Origin: Heligmosomoides polygyrus polygyrus
Lineage: Eukaryota > Nematoda > Chromadorea > Rhabditida > Heligmosomidae
Length of the DNA stretch: 64,000 bases
Direction: 5' to 3'
NCBI GenBank assembly: GCA_947396885.1
Contig: OX377205.1
Coordinates: forward strand, 28,521,899 to 28,585,898
Under the pieces are notes generated by a model that saw only the letters and a list, made by a program, of their open reading frames with translations, was not told the DNA's origin and did no database searches. This document shows positions 29,475-40,139 of this stretch, piece after piece. The translations under genes and the position numbers were made by a program. The first letter of the stretch is position 1. Each line of letters opens with the position of its first letter.

Positions 29475-31044
29475 GAACTTGTCAGGAAACTAATTTTCTC
29501 TCCTCTGCAGGAAACAGCATCAGAAAGTGGAGTTATACCAACTAAAGTTTTAATAAGTTCGACACACGGTAGTAAAGCCAGTTTTTCTGAAACGATCCAC
29601 TGTATGAACAGACGCTCCGATTTGTTTGACTTGCCGAAAATTTTCGACATCGTTAATTACATGGAGGCCGCTAATTTTACAGCCTGCTTTTTAAAGCGTA
29701 GAATCCACACTTCTTATTGCTTTAGAAGCTCTGCGAATTTTTCAGAGATGTCGCACAAACTCCGAAATATGGTAGATTACGTGGAGCCACTGCGTTCTCC
29801 GATATCACCGATCGCCTCTGAAGGATGGACTTCTCGCGGCAAAAATTTTCTACCTTCTGGAGGAAGAACATCAGAGAGTGAAAACTGTGCCATCTTAGAG
29901 TTTAAGATGTGATTAACATACAGTCAAAAACTAAGTTTCTTCGCAGCGATCTCCGATATGATCAGGGAGGATCGATTTGCAAATTCTCATGTTTCATTAA
30001 AAATAAATTTTTTCCTGAAGCAGATCACTACACAGTTGAAATCTTGCCACAAAAATTTACAAGTCTTGTTCAATGCACAATGTAAAAATCATGGTTTTCT
30101 GAAACGAATAGCTTGGATAGACCACTGGTCGATATGGCACCGACGTCATGGGAGCGACGAAATTCGACGTTCACAAAAATGACTATAACTCGGTAAGTTT
30201 TCCACAATTTGAAAAAACCAATGGCTTTTTAAAAATTAAAAGAAAAAAGATTTTACAGTTGTGAAAATCGGTTTTCAAAAACTAGGTCTTCATACGGGGC
30301 GGAGGCCTTCGATTTTTGAGCGAAAAACATTAAAGTGATTTTGTATAAATAATTATATCCCGGTACGTTTTTCGAATTTTAAAAGATTTAATAGCTTTTG
30401 GAAAACCAGAGGAAAAGCGCTTTCGAACCATATAAAAACTAGATTTCAACAGGGAGGTCTTCATAGGGGCGGTGGGGGTTCGAATTCTGGTCCATTGTTG
30501 CAGAAATACGTGCCAAAATCGAACCCCGTATGAAGACCCCTTTTTTGAAAACTCTTTTTTTATGTGCTTAGAAAGCATCTTTCCTGTATTTTTCAAAAAA
30601 CAATTGGATTTTTTGAATTTCAAAAAATTAACCAAGTTATGATCGAATTTGTGAAGAACTGCTCGCAGACTCTGCACCGTCGTCACTGGAGTGGTTTCAC
30701 AAAAATGATCATAACTCGGTTTGTTTTTCGAAATTCAAAAATCCCAATTGTTTGTTTTTTGAAAAATAGAGGAAATCTGCTAACTGACCATGCATAAATC
30801 GTTTTTCAATAAGGAAGTCTGTGGTTCGATTTTCGGCACGTATTTCTGCAACAACGGACCAGAAATCTAACCCTATGAAGACCTCCCTGTTAAAAACTAT
30901 TTTCTATATGGTTCGAAAGCGCATTTCCTCTAGTTTTTGAAAAGCAATTGAAATTTTTGAACTTCAAAAAATGAACCGAGTTATGGACATTTTTTTGTGA
31001 AATCATCCAATGACTCCGGTGATGGGCCGACCAACTCCTCTGGT
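29475..31044. repeat. Degenerate direct and inverted repeats with an AACTCGGT motif
   Basis: A roughly 200-240-bp unit recurs near 30160-30300, 30340-30480 and 30690-30820 (plus) and inverted at about 31000-30840. It contains CACAAAAATGATCATAACTC, AGAGGAAA.CGCTTTCGAACC and CAGGGAGGTCTTCATAGGG. Copies are diverged. The block GCAGAAATACGTGCC near 30506 has an inverted partner near 30834. Open frames here are not supported as genes. Confidence 0.55.
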
Positions 31045-31379
31045 CACGGTCCATCCTCCGGTTGCCGCTCCGTCATCGCTTCGAAGAGCGCTTTCAAAAA
31101 TCTTGTAGGAAAAGCACTTAATTTTCTTTAGCAATTGACACTTCAAATTATATAGACGGCAATTTAGGACGTAGGTGTCGCTCGTTCAGGCAGAAAACTG
31201 TCGCGTCCGTGACTTCCTAAAAAAAACCGAAAAATGGAAACTTCTCATTGACTCCAAATCTGGGTGCAGAAAATCTTTATTTTTAACCAGTAATCCTTAA
31301 TTGAAACATTTTGATGTTAATTTTTTCAACTTCGCGGGACGATTGAGAGACTCCACGCCTTTGTAGGCATTCCTGGAAA

Positions 31380-31560
31380 ATCCATCCTCCAGCTGCCATT
31401 CTGTCATCGCTTCCGAGAGTGTCTAAAATAATTTTGTTGATAAAGCACTTAAGTTAGCTTTAGAAAATAACACTCGGCATTGTATAGAGTACTATTTCGA
31501 ATGCAGGTGTTGCTCCTTCACTACAAAAATGTGCCGTATCTCTCGTGATACTCGCAAAGC
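31380..31560 (+). repeat. Diverged tandem copy of the foldback right arm
   Basis: ATCCATCCTCCAGCTGCCAT, then TGTCATCGCTTC and AAAGCACTTAA, follow the same order as the block starting at about 31058. That is a direct repeat with a period of about 325 bp just outside the arm end. Confidence 0.5.
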
Positions 31561-31795
31561 CTGAAAAGTTGAACTCGTTATGATTAATTCGACAACTGCT
31601 CTTAAAAGTGTTTTATTTTCAACTGTAAACAAACAAAATATAATTATCAAAAGATTACATACACAAAACCTTTATCAGCGTTTTTTATAACTAATTACTA
31701 AATTAAACAGTTACTCAGTAACACTCTTTTTTGAACTAATCCGACACAGTGGAAGCTGCAACTGCAAAGAAGATCTATTAAATGGTACAATAATC
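31561..31795. other. No recognised feature (AT-rich)
   Basis: AT-rich sequence without motif or repeat structure that I could recognise. Confidence 0.4.
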
Positions 31796-31805
31796 GCACG
31801 AATTT

Positions 31806-31876
31806 CGGCAAAAATCGAACCCTACGCTTGGCCTTGACCGGGCGCGAATGCTCTACCCCTTTACACCACTGGCGCC
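31806..31876 (-). repeat. Degenerate tRNA-like sequence
   Basis: On the minus strand TGGTGTAAAGGGGTAGAGC resembles an A box and D arm, and GTAGGGTTCGATTTT resembles a B box and T arm, with about tRNA spacing. The T stem does not pair and the anticodon loop lacks U33, so this is not a functional tRNA. It is best read as a tRNA pseudogene or the head of a SINE. It differs from the SINE family found elsewhere in the window. Confidence 0.4.
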
Positions 31877-32084
31877 GTTTGATCGAACGTAACATATTGT
31901 TATTTCGATCCAGGAAGGCGAAATGCTTGCTCGGCTTAGGAAAGGCAAGAACCTTGCGTCGATTGACGACATCCTGTGAGTATTTACCAGAATTTTACCT
32001 GTGAATAGTTTAATATCGAAAAACCCTTTGAAAATCTGCGCACTACCTGCAGTGCGGGGTGCAGGAATTATATAATCGAATTTC

Positions 32085-33065
32085 ATCAGCATTATGACGA
32101 TTTTTTAATTGAAAAGCGATTACAAATTATCAGGTTGTAAAAAAGTATTCCGCGACTTGTGCAATTTTTTTTCAAATTTATTTCTCTCTTTCCAGACATA
32201 CAACAAATACTGAACATATGTACTAATATTATCTGCAACATATTACCAGTTGTCAAGTAATTCGTAAATTCCGCTTCTATAGAACTCTTGGGTTTTTGAA
32301 GAAAAATCTGAGTTTCCATTGCAACGTGTGTTCACGCGTTGTCGTGAAGGAAGAAGAGCTTCCATTGTTTCCCCCAAAGAGCTGCTCAACGCTATTCATC
32401 TGCTTGCAATAGACGTCTCCAGTGATAGTAGCGTTTGCAGGTAGAGCTTCCAATGAATGACGCTTTTGCAATTCCACCAAACGCTGAGCATCACTTTTTG
32501 GGTGAAGTTTCAGTCTTGGCGTGGGAATTCCTGCTTCGTGGACTGAGCCTCTGACACTTTCGCGTGTGATTAACGCAGGCTACCTACTTTTTGTCGCCAG
32601 TGACCACGTTCTCGAGCCAAGAAAAGTTGCGCGGTAAAGTCAAAGAAATTTATGCACGCATACTGGCGCAGCTGTAGCTGGTGGTCGCTGAATTCATACG
32701 GTATCCATGCAACATATCAATACGCCTTCCTAAGGCCACGTGTTGAGCTATGATGGTGTGACTGCACTCGAGCTCTTCTGTCAGTTGCCAACGCCAGGGA
32801 TCCTCCTGAACCAGCTCCAGAAGGCGCTCGTTATTCGGTGCAACTGGCCTTCCAGATCGTTACTGGTGCTCCAAGCAAAAGTCTCCGTTATTGAACTTCC
32901 GGAACCGTATTTCCCTTTCGTAGGAGAACGTGGTCGGACCCATCGTTCCACCTATGTTATTCACCGTGCCTATTGCTGTGCTTTGCTTTTTGAACTCGTA
33001 AAACAGAAGCAGTCGAACATCTTGAAAGCGAGAACGATTTTCTCTGCCATAGTCGTGAGGGAGTG
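32085..33065 (-). pseudogene. Mariner-like transposase relic (irritans type)
   Basis: Fragments read on the minus strand follow the order of a mariner transposase. RLLLFYEFKKQSTAIGTV and IRFRKFNNGDFCLEHQ, then SGRPVAPNN, form the N-terminal DNA-binding part. VVTGDKK is the first catalytic Asp block, followed by VMLSVWWNCKSVIHWKL. TTITGDVYCKQMN follows, then the AEFTNYLTTGN region. Several frameshifts and stops separate them. Terminal inverted repeats were not identified. It is a cut-and-paste transposon remnant of about 1 kb. Confidence 0.7.
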
Positions 33066-33190
33066 TGACGACAATAGTGGTAAATGTAGGTCATGGATGA
33101 GTGTACGCGTTATAGGGAGAAGGTTCCAGAGCACTTTTCGAAAATTTGCTGCCAAAGTGAGTGGCGCAAAACTTTTCATACAAACTAATA

Positions 33191-33483
33191 AGGATAAGGA
33201 TAAATGACGGCGTTATTCAATTCCTTTTGGGATGCGCCATGCATTCTTCTTCTACGGGATATCGACTGCGACTTGAGTGCGTGTTTGGCCATAGAATGAC
33301 TTGCGGTGGCCAGAACCGATGAACAAGTCAGCGCTTTATCCTTCCAGACAAGTCTGGTACCAATTCATCGACCCCGGTGGGATGGAAGGCTTGGGTGGCC
33401 TAGGCCGGAAATCCTAACCAGGAACCTGGTATCGGGTGCACGCGACAGTCGGCGCCTCCTCTCACTGCGCTACGCGCGCCTGT
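33191..33483 (-). mobile_element. tRNA-derived SINE (293 bp) with 12-bp TSD
   Basis: Flanked by TACAAACTAATA at 33179-33190 and 33484-33495. The minus strand has the tRNA-like head with an A box (GTAGCGCAGTGAGAGGAGG) and a B box region (CCTGGTTAGGATTTCC, altered from GGTTCG), then the SINE body, a small hairpin, TAACGCCGTC and a (TTATCC)n tail. The right TSD copy abuts the (TTTA)n tail of the CR1 at 33496. Confidence 0.85.
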
Positions 33484-33512
33484 TACAAACTAATATTTAT
33501 TTATTTATTTAA

Positions 33513-33525
33513 ACGTGTATCACAT
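33513..33525 (-). other. CR1 3' terminal hairpin
   Basis: Minus-strand stem ATGTG/CACGT (one T-G pair) with a 3-nt loop, directly before the (TAAA)n tail. It occupies the position of the 6-bp stems at 14243-14259 and 46347-46363 but has a different sequence. Confidence 0.5.
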
Positions 33526-33595
33526 CATGCAACAAAAGAAACAATTAATGGCAAAACACAGTGATAATAAACGCAAACACAGAAGAAAGGGCAAT

Positions 33596-36260
33596 CTATC
33601 GAGTCTTGAGATAACTGTCAACGAGCCACTTATATTGGTTTAACGAAGATGGCAAAGCATGCTTTTTGGAAAACAATAAGAATTCAGAGCCGGCCCTTTG
33701 ATTAAAGGAGGCGCGAACACAACTTTTGGCCGCAGGATAATGAATTTTAGCTGTACAACTTCTTGTAGTAGAATGGTGGACAGTGTAGAGCTCACCAACT
33801 GACAGCGCAACCCTTCCAGTCATCATCTTGAAAATCATAATTAGATCGTTTCGCTTCCTACGGATTGCAAGCGATTCCAGCTTAAATATTTCATTACGAT
33901 CATGCGCTGATGGAACGGTGGTGTATCATAGCCATTTAAGCGTAACCAAAGCTTTCTAATGTAGCCGTTCTGCACTGATTCAAGTCTCTGTATGCAGCGT
34001 TTAAGGTGAGGACTAAACACAGTGGTGCCGTACTCCAATATTGGACGAACGTATGATTTGTATGCAAGGAGCAAGTGAGCTGCTGAATTCGTAGATAGAG
34101 CTCTAAATATATTATGAGTTATTCTTTCAGCCTTTTTTGCAATCATTGTTCTGAAAAAGTAAGTTTTTTATCCAAGATAAAGCCGAGATCTCGCAGACTT
34201 TCTTCACTAAGTATATTGCTACTGCCAAGGTTGTAAATGCGCCTAGCCGAATTTGAATTGCCGAGATGAAAAACTGTAGTTTTTGGCGCTGAGATAGGTA
34301 ATTTCCACCTGTCCGCCCAATCGGCAACCTCTGAAACTGCGCATTGAAGGACAAAATGGTCCTCTGCACACGTAATATTCCTGTATATTTTTATATCATC
34401 AGCAAACATTTTGCACTTAACGCCATGTCTTCCGACCAGGTCAGGTAAATCAGATGTGTAAATGATGAAGAGAATAGATGACAGTACACCTCCCTGTGGA
34501 ACACCGCTCACCTCCCTGTGGAACAAGGCGGGGAAAATTTTTCATTAGCCTTCACTTGGAAGGATCTATTTGTGATAAAATTCTTCACCCACTTAACAGT
34601 TCTATGATGAGTACCAACAATTTGCAGTTTGAAAATAAGTTCTTTGAAGGGAACCTTATCAAAAGCCTTGATGAAGTCAAAAAAGACTACGTCAACGTCA
34701 TTGTTTTCATCCAATGCCTTGGTCCAATCATCCAAAGTAGATAGCATCAAGGTCTCAGATGATCTTCCATCTCTGAAGCCATATTGACTTTTTGGTATTA
34801 CCTCATGTGCTTCAATATGTTTCACAAGAGCCACTTTCAAAATGTTCTCGAATATTCTTGAAAAGATTGATGTAATACTAATAGGACGATAGTTTGATAC
34901 TTTATCATGTGGCGACTTTTTGGGGATAGGTGTAACGAATGCATGCTTCCACCGATTTGGTATTGCACTATGCATATAACTAAAATTGAAGATATGTTCA
35001 ATAGGAGCAACTAAAGCTACAGCAACCTTCTTAATGAAGTAAGCAGGTATATCGTCAGGAGTAGTAGTGTACGATAACGGTAGGTCATTTAGATGCTTGA
35101 AAATATCTTCTTTGTAAAACCAAACTAAGCTATCAGATGAGGCAGTTTGAGTGGAAAAGTCTGTCTCTACCCATGTTTCATTATCTGAATCAACGGCGTA
35201 CGACTTTTTGAAGTATAGGGCTAGCATGGAAGCTTTTTCAAAATCAGTGACAGCTGAGTTACCTTCGTCATCTACTAACGTCGGGATCTTAGTTGACTTC
35301 CTCAGCCTAGAATTCAGCAATTTATATAGCGAGCATTTTTTTGGATTGTCCAAGAGTTTCCGTTCAACGTAGCTGTTGTATTTTCTGAGAACACGGTCAA
35401 ATTTAGTTTTGATAAACTTGAAACGTTCGCAGGTGTGAAGACATGGACTGCTTTGAGAGTCTAGCCAGGCTTTTTCTTTGAGCTCAAAAAGCTTAGACAG
35501 ATGCGGTGGAACGTTGCCTCCATTCAGGGGTTGTCTTTCAAGGGGGACATACTCCTGAATGGATGCATGCAAAACTGATAGGAAAAACTCATACTTGTCG
35601 TTGACATCAGGTAGAGCTTCCAAAATATATCTCCAATCAAAGGAGCATAAAAACCGGCAAATGTCTTCATAATGCGCTTTGTGAAAGGACCTCCGGAGGC
35701 GAAAGTACAGGGGATTCATGAAGGCTTTCACATTGTAAGAGAGGCTATAGTGATCACTTGACCTAGTTGGTGCCATCACAAGTAAATCTCGTATTAGTTT
35801 CGTGTCGCTGCATAGAACGAGATCAGGTATATGATTACCACGAGTTGGTTTAAGAACTTTTTGAACAAGCTTGCTAGAGTTGCAAAAATTTAAGAACACT
35901 TGTGATGCATTAGAAGAGACGTGCAGAGGAACTTTTTCCCAGTCAATATCAGGAAAGTTGAAGTCGCCGTTAATAACGCATGGCCCTTCAAACGTGGCTA
36001 GATCACACAAAACTTTGGTAAGCTGGATCATCCCATTGGTGGTGCAACTAGGCGCCCTGCAGGCCACAACCATTCCAATAGTAGTATGGAGTAGCTTTAG
36101 ATCAGAGCACACTATTTCAAAGGCATTTTGATAAGATTCGAACCAGACAACCTCAAATGCTATGGAACGCTTAATAAGAATAGCAACACCACCACCCCTT
36201 TTTTGAGCTCCGTCACGTCTCACAAAGTGATATAATAATATATGGCATGGCATATATGGC
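33596..36260 (-). pseudogene. CR1 ORF2 (endonuclease part and reverse transcriptase), broken
   Basis: Frame 36283-34508 gives RRDGAQKRGGGVAILIK, CVINGDFNFPDIDWEK, PDLVLCSD followed by TRSSDHYSLSYN (SDH), then RT blocks NYRPISITSIFSRIFENI and VVFFDFIKAFDKVP. At about 34485-34525 a 22-bp tandem duplication of the GVPQGG-coding block breaks the frame. The RT resumes at 34526-34143 with SGVPQGGVLSSILFIIYTSD and CKMFADDIKIYRNI (FADD). The thumb and C-terminal parts continue in other frames to about 33600. The start of the endonuclease and any ORF1 are missing. Confidence 0.8.
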
Positions 36261-36289
36261 AGCGATATATAATATATGGCCATATTTCA

Positions 36290-37005
36290 AAGTGATTTCA
36301 CAAGTTTGAAGAAGGGGCAATTAGACAGGCTTCAATGCGACCTCCTGTGACAATTAGATGTTTAGGAATGGTTTTGAATATGCTATCCGCTTTTGAAATA
36401 TCGGCCGATTACGGTTGTTTGTGCTAGGTGCAGGGAGGAACTAGGTATTACAGGTACCGTTGACAGATGTTCTTGCACTGTCCCTAGGTTCAATCACCGT
36501 CGCCTTCTGCTCCACCGTAGTACTGAAAAGAGTAAGAGGGTTTTTGCTATGTACTGTCGGCGATCCTTGATTGACCATCGCAGGTGATGACGAATTGACG
36601 TTCATTCTTGTGGACTTGTGGCGTCATGAACTGCTCATGATTGCTGCTGCCTTACTTATGTCCATGGTTGGAAAGGTCCATACTCCTCCAGGATCCTGCC
36701 AGAAATTCGCAGCAAAACACCTCGTGTCGTATAGATGGAGGGCAACTGATAAGAAGCCCTTACTGAACAAACAAGCGGGAGTTTAAGAGTGAAATACAGG
36801 CCCACGAAAAGTTGGGCAGGTGATAAGTACCAAACAAGAAATGGACTAACACAACAACGGAAAGGAATCAAACACCTGCCCTCTTTTATATTAAGCACCA
36901 TCGCCCATTGCTCGACCATCAAGCCGCTAGCAGCCTTTCGCCTCCTCTGCTAAATCAACACCTGGTAAAAAATCGTAAGCGCCTGCTGACGGTGCGACCG
37001 CACAT
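36290..37005. other. No recognised feature
   Basis: No gene or repeat was recognised. Short open frames have no known motif. Confidence 0.4.
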
Positions 37006-37009
37006 TAAG

Positions 37010-37150
37010 TTTTAAGGGCCCTCAGTTCCTTGGGCTCAAGAACATACTTAAAAAAATCCTCTGTTGTTTGGAGGGCGAACACTCTTGCAGTGACATCCGT
37101 TTCCACCATTCAGACGTACGCCTTAGACCCTTCTCTGGTGAGTTCCTTGC
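37010..37150 (+). repeat. End fragment of foldback family 2
   Basis: GGGCCCTCAGTTCCTTGGGC followed by a CTCAAGAAC block and a CGTACGCCTTAGACCCTTCT block repeats, in diverged form, the arm seen at 21680-21800. Only one arm is present. Confidence 0.45.
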
Positions 37151-37500
37151 TGTAACAGCTTTCGTGATCTTGCAGGTTTTGTCGGTAGCAACTGATAATA
37201 GCCATTACTCAAGTACTGTTAAACGTTGTCGGCTTCAAAAAGTTTGAACAATATTTAAATTACAATGAACATCAATCTGTAAAAAACGGGAGTTAGCTAT
37301 AGGTCATTTTTCTTGTGGGGTAATCCAAAGCGCTGACGATTCCACTAGAAAACTTTGTGCACTTTATAGTGATTTTTAGCAAATCTAGATCTCGGTAAAA
37401 TTAAGCTTCCTGTATCAGTTAGATTCAATTAGCCTATATAGTTTTAGTAACTGTTCTGGCTTTATTGGTCTTTTTGTTTTCTAACGAGTGCGATATTTCA
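37151..37500. other. No recognised feature
   Basis: AT-rich. It could be intronic if the candidate exon at 37502-37602 is real; nothing else supports that. Confidence 0.3.
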
Positions 37501-37501
37501 G

Positions 37502-37602
37502 GCGTTCCCTATACGGCTAAGCTGAATGCGGTTCGGGAACAGGTTGCAAAAGGCGCCTACGGATATGGTGTTTCCGCGGGATCCCAACAAATGTTCGCAT
37601 TG
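37502..37602 (+). CDS. Possible orphan host exon, function unknown
   Basis: A 101-bp open stretch between a nematode-like acceptor (GATATTTCAG, ending 37501) and a GT donor (GTGGGT at 37603). It is more GC-rich than its surroundings. It reads VPYTAKLNAVREQVAKGAYG then YGVSAGSQQMFAL, a balanced, protein-like composition. It begins with the last two bases of a codon and ends on a codon boundary. I do not recognise the family. It could be an exon of a host gene with long introns, a gene fragment, or chance. Confidence 0.3.
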
Positions 37603-37704
37603 GTGGGTTTTTCGCCATCGTTTTTGAGCGATCCGCCGAAATGTTCAGATTTCTCCATGAATAGCTAGTTTAACGACAATACCAACTTCCAAGAGCTGAC
37701 AAGG

Positions 37705-38890
37705 GAAGGGCCTGAAGCGTATGTCTGAACGGGGATAGCGAGTCATATAAGGAGAATCCCCACCCCTCAGCTATTATGGGATCGTGTTTTTTGAAAAGTC
37801 GTTAAACCCAAGGAGTAGTGGACCTTGAAGGCACAATGGAATATGGCACATTATGAGTGTGGGGGTCTTGTACGCCCGCGATGCCTCTCCTGCCAAGCGG
37901 CTCGGAGTGCAGTTTAAGTGGATTTGCTTCATGGGAGGAAGAGCGGGGGTTCGGTCCTTCCGCGCTGATAAAATTTTGCATTTCAACTGACTGGTTGAGA
38001 TTTGGAGGATTCTGGCGTCTATATCATTTTCAGACGTTTTCTATGCATTTGCCAGCTATACGCCGAGGAGGATACCTCTGTTGCGACTTGTTTATTACTG
38101 ACCGGATTTTTAACCGCAACGACTCCGTCAACTTCAAGTTGACGTGTCCTTTAGTGTGCTGGACATCCGTTCGGCCAGCTTGATTTCTTCCCTCAAAGGT
38201 TCCTCGTCTAAAGTGGACCACACAAAAGCGTGAGCAGGAGGATCACCACTCGAGCATCGGCGTACAATGTTGGCATTAGGTTTTAGAAAGCCTTCAGCAG
38301 ACCTCTGATTTCCAGGTGACATGCAGGAATGAGGGAAAGAGGGTATCGATGTAAACACCTCCGACGTCACATCCTGATCTCTTTTGGAAATCAGAGCAGG
38401 TTGGCTTTTCCCAAGGTCAATGGTCCATGTATCGAAACAAACTGTGAGAGCCTGTAGCCTTTATACGCTGATCGTATTGTGCCCAGTGCTGCTTCATGCA
38501 CTTTGTAACCTGTGTATCACTGATGCTGAACATTTCCACATCATCGTGTTGAATACCACAGCATTCAGCTGGAAAATTAGGCAAAAAAGACATCTGAAAA
38601 TGGTATAGACGTCAGAATCCCTCAAATCTCAACCAGTCAGTTGAAATGCAGATATGCAGCCGCGCGGCAGAACCGAACCCCTGACCTTCCTCGCATGAAG
38701 CAGCACAGGCATCGCGCGCGTACAAGACCCCCAAACTCGTGATGCGCCGTATTCCATCGTAAGCTCAAGGTCCCCTACTCTTGGGTTTAAGGACTTGGCA
38801 AAAAATAAACACATTCCTATACTAGATGAGGGATGGGATTCTTCCTATATTACTCGCTCTCCCCGTTCAGACTTCAGACCCTTCCCTTGT
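37705..38890. repeat. Foldback family 2, copy b (about 1.19 kb)
   Basis: Inverted arms centred near 38297. GGGAAGGGCCTGAAGCGTAT (about 37705) mirrors CTTCAGACCCTTCCC (about 38885). GTGTGGGGGTCTTGTACGC (about 37858) mirrors the block near 38715. CATTTCAACTGACTGGTTGA (about 37980) mirrors the block near 38628. It has no transposase. The outer ends match copy a at 20560-21800. The AACCAGT.AGTTGAAATGC block also occurs alone near 39800. Confidence 0.65.
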
Positions 38891-39246
38891 GAGAAATCCC
38901 CGTGTTGGTAGCCGCAAAGAATGCGACTGTAGCAACACTTCAAATAGTAATTCTATTATCTCGGCTTGCTGCGCTGAGAACAACTCTAGTGTCACATCAT
39001 GGTGTCTTATATGGACAAAAGTGCAGAGGCGAAACTGTAAACATTTCCGACAGTAGAAAGCGCGGTCAGTTACGTTTGGTCTTGAAACGGAGCGCTGGGG
39101 AACTACTTCACCGTAATCATCATAGATTACCTGTAGTACCCCAATATCAAGCCACTTAACGTTTATAATGATACTCGCGTTGTTCACCCAAGCATTTTAA
39201 GTTATCGCTCATTCCTTGTGAAGCTATATTATAGTAGTATTATTAT
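38891..39246. other. No recognised feature
   Basis: No gene motif or repeat was recognised in this stretch. Confidence 0.35.
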
Positions 39247-39272
39247 GTATATATATATATATATATATATAT
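39247..39272. repeat. (AT)n microsatellite
   Basis: Uninterrupted alternating TA run of about 26 bp next to a TACGTTGGGTA word that recurs at about 39481. Confidence 0.9.
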
Positions 39273-39304
39273 ACGTTGGGTATTCAGAACATCAGTGATC
39301 TTTA

Positions 39305-39445
39305 GGCCTGTGTTATACTTCGTGGAAGCACCCGCGGAAGGGCGGGAATCGCTCCGGGATCCCTCACCTGCCTAATCGTCGCGCCCCGCCAAGCCCGACG
39401 TCCGCGGACATCACGCGGATGCTCCCGCGGAGTATAACACAGGCC
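39305..39445. mobile_element. MITE, PIF/Harbinger-like (141 bp)
   Basis: Inverted ends GGCCTGTGTTATACTTCG and the complement GGAGTATAACACAGGCC. The left flank is TTA (39302-39304); the right flank (ATA) does not match exactly, so the duplication has mutated or the boundary is off by a base. The ends resemble the copy at 5765-5903. It is GC-rich inside and non-coding. Confidence 0.65.
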
Positions 39446-39985
39446 ATAATTGTAAGTGTTGATAGCCATTAGATCTATATATACGTTGGGTACCTGCTGA
39501 GGTGAACGTGTCCGCGCCTGGTGCAGTATCCCTAAACTTGGACTCACTCAAGCCGTTGTCATTGGAGCTCGTTTTTGTCACTGAGCGCAAAAGGGATTCC
39601 AGGGTGTGGTGTATGCAAGCAGCTCGTGTGGAAACTGCTTCCCCCGCTCGGGGGAGGGGGAGGGGGGGGGAGTCCGCAGCTGGGTTCTGCGGTCGAAGAG
39701 CAAGAATCGAAACGCGAAGAAGCGCCTAGAAACGCACAGCTGGGAAAATGCGCAGAAAACGCCAGCGAATTATGTAGTCGTCAAATCCCCTCAAATCTCA
39801 ACCAGTGAGTTGAAATGCGAAAATCCCGCGACGTAGGAAAACTGAGTCTATCGTTTACTACTACTATCCTTTACTACACGATACGTTTGCCGGGACTCCA
39901 TCACGAGCGAAAAAGGGAGCTCAGCCAAAACTTTTTATTGTCGAGCTAGCTACTATAGGGCGTCCTCATGAAACTCGGAGAATAG
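39446..39985. other. Unassigned; G-rich run at 39650-39670
   Basis: No gene is seen. A run of G5, G5 and G9 separated by single A residues (39650-39670) could form a G-quadruplex, preceded by CCCCC, so CCCCC-GCTC-GGGGG can also fold. The last 80 bp (39905-39987) are a dispersed repeat whose uninterrupted relative is at 47900-48040. Confidence 0.5.
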
Positions 39986-40019
39986 TACGATACCGCGCAT
40001 GTCTTTTGGTCAATTCCCG

Positions 40020-40055
40020 AAAAAGCCGCTTTGGAGCGTTCCAAAGCGGCTTTTT
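40020..40055. other. Strong hairpin in the foldback arm
   Basis: A 16-bp stem AAAAAGCCGCTTTGGA / TCCAAAGCGGCTTTTT with a GCGT loop. The right arm has only one half of it (near 45028-45051). It resembles a bacterial terminator, but nothing else here is bacterial. It is simply part of the repeat. Confidence 0.7.
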
Positions 40056-40139
40056 TATATAACTTTCTTGAAAATCAAGCACTTGTGAAAAGAAACATAT
40101 TTGAACTCAGCAGGCCGAGCTCTATCTTTTGACATATAA

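Larger units (their letters stand above)
25766..31365. repeat. Foldback with long inverted arms, invaded by an RTE
   Basis: The left arm is 25766-25861 plus 29244-29474 (split by the RTE insertion). The right arm is about 31045-31365. They share, inverted, AATCGTCCCGCGAAGTTG (25805; complement near 31331), AATAAAGATTTTCTGC, a CGACACCTACGTCCTAAATT block and CTACAAGATTTTTGAA. The arms are about 320 bp once the RTE is removed. The interior (29475-31044) holds further degenerate repeats. No transposase is visible. Confidence 0.6.
33496..36260 (-). mobile_element. CR1 LINE, 5'-truncated copy
   Basis: The 3' end is a (TAAA)n tail (33496-33511) preceded by the hairpin ATGTG-ATA-CACGT (33525-33513, minus). 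The 5' end lies about 36230-36280, inside the endonuclease domain, in an AT-rich junction with short duplications. The coding region is broken (see next entry). Confidence 0.8.

Noticed and set aside
31806..31876. A functional tRNA gene on the minus strand
   Set aside because: The A- and B-box-like words are there, but the T stem does not pair, the anticodon loop lacks U33 and the acceptor stem is incomplete.
32740..33207. A 155-codon plus-strand frame
   Set aside because: It is the antisense of the mariner transposase relic, whose motifs are clear on the minus strand.
40020..40055. Rho-independent terminator-like hairpin followed by T residues
   Set aside because: The setting is a eukaryotic repeat with no bacterial gene nearby; the hairpin belongs to the foldback terminus.
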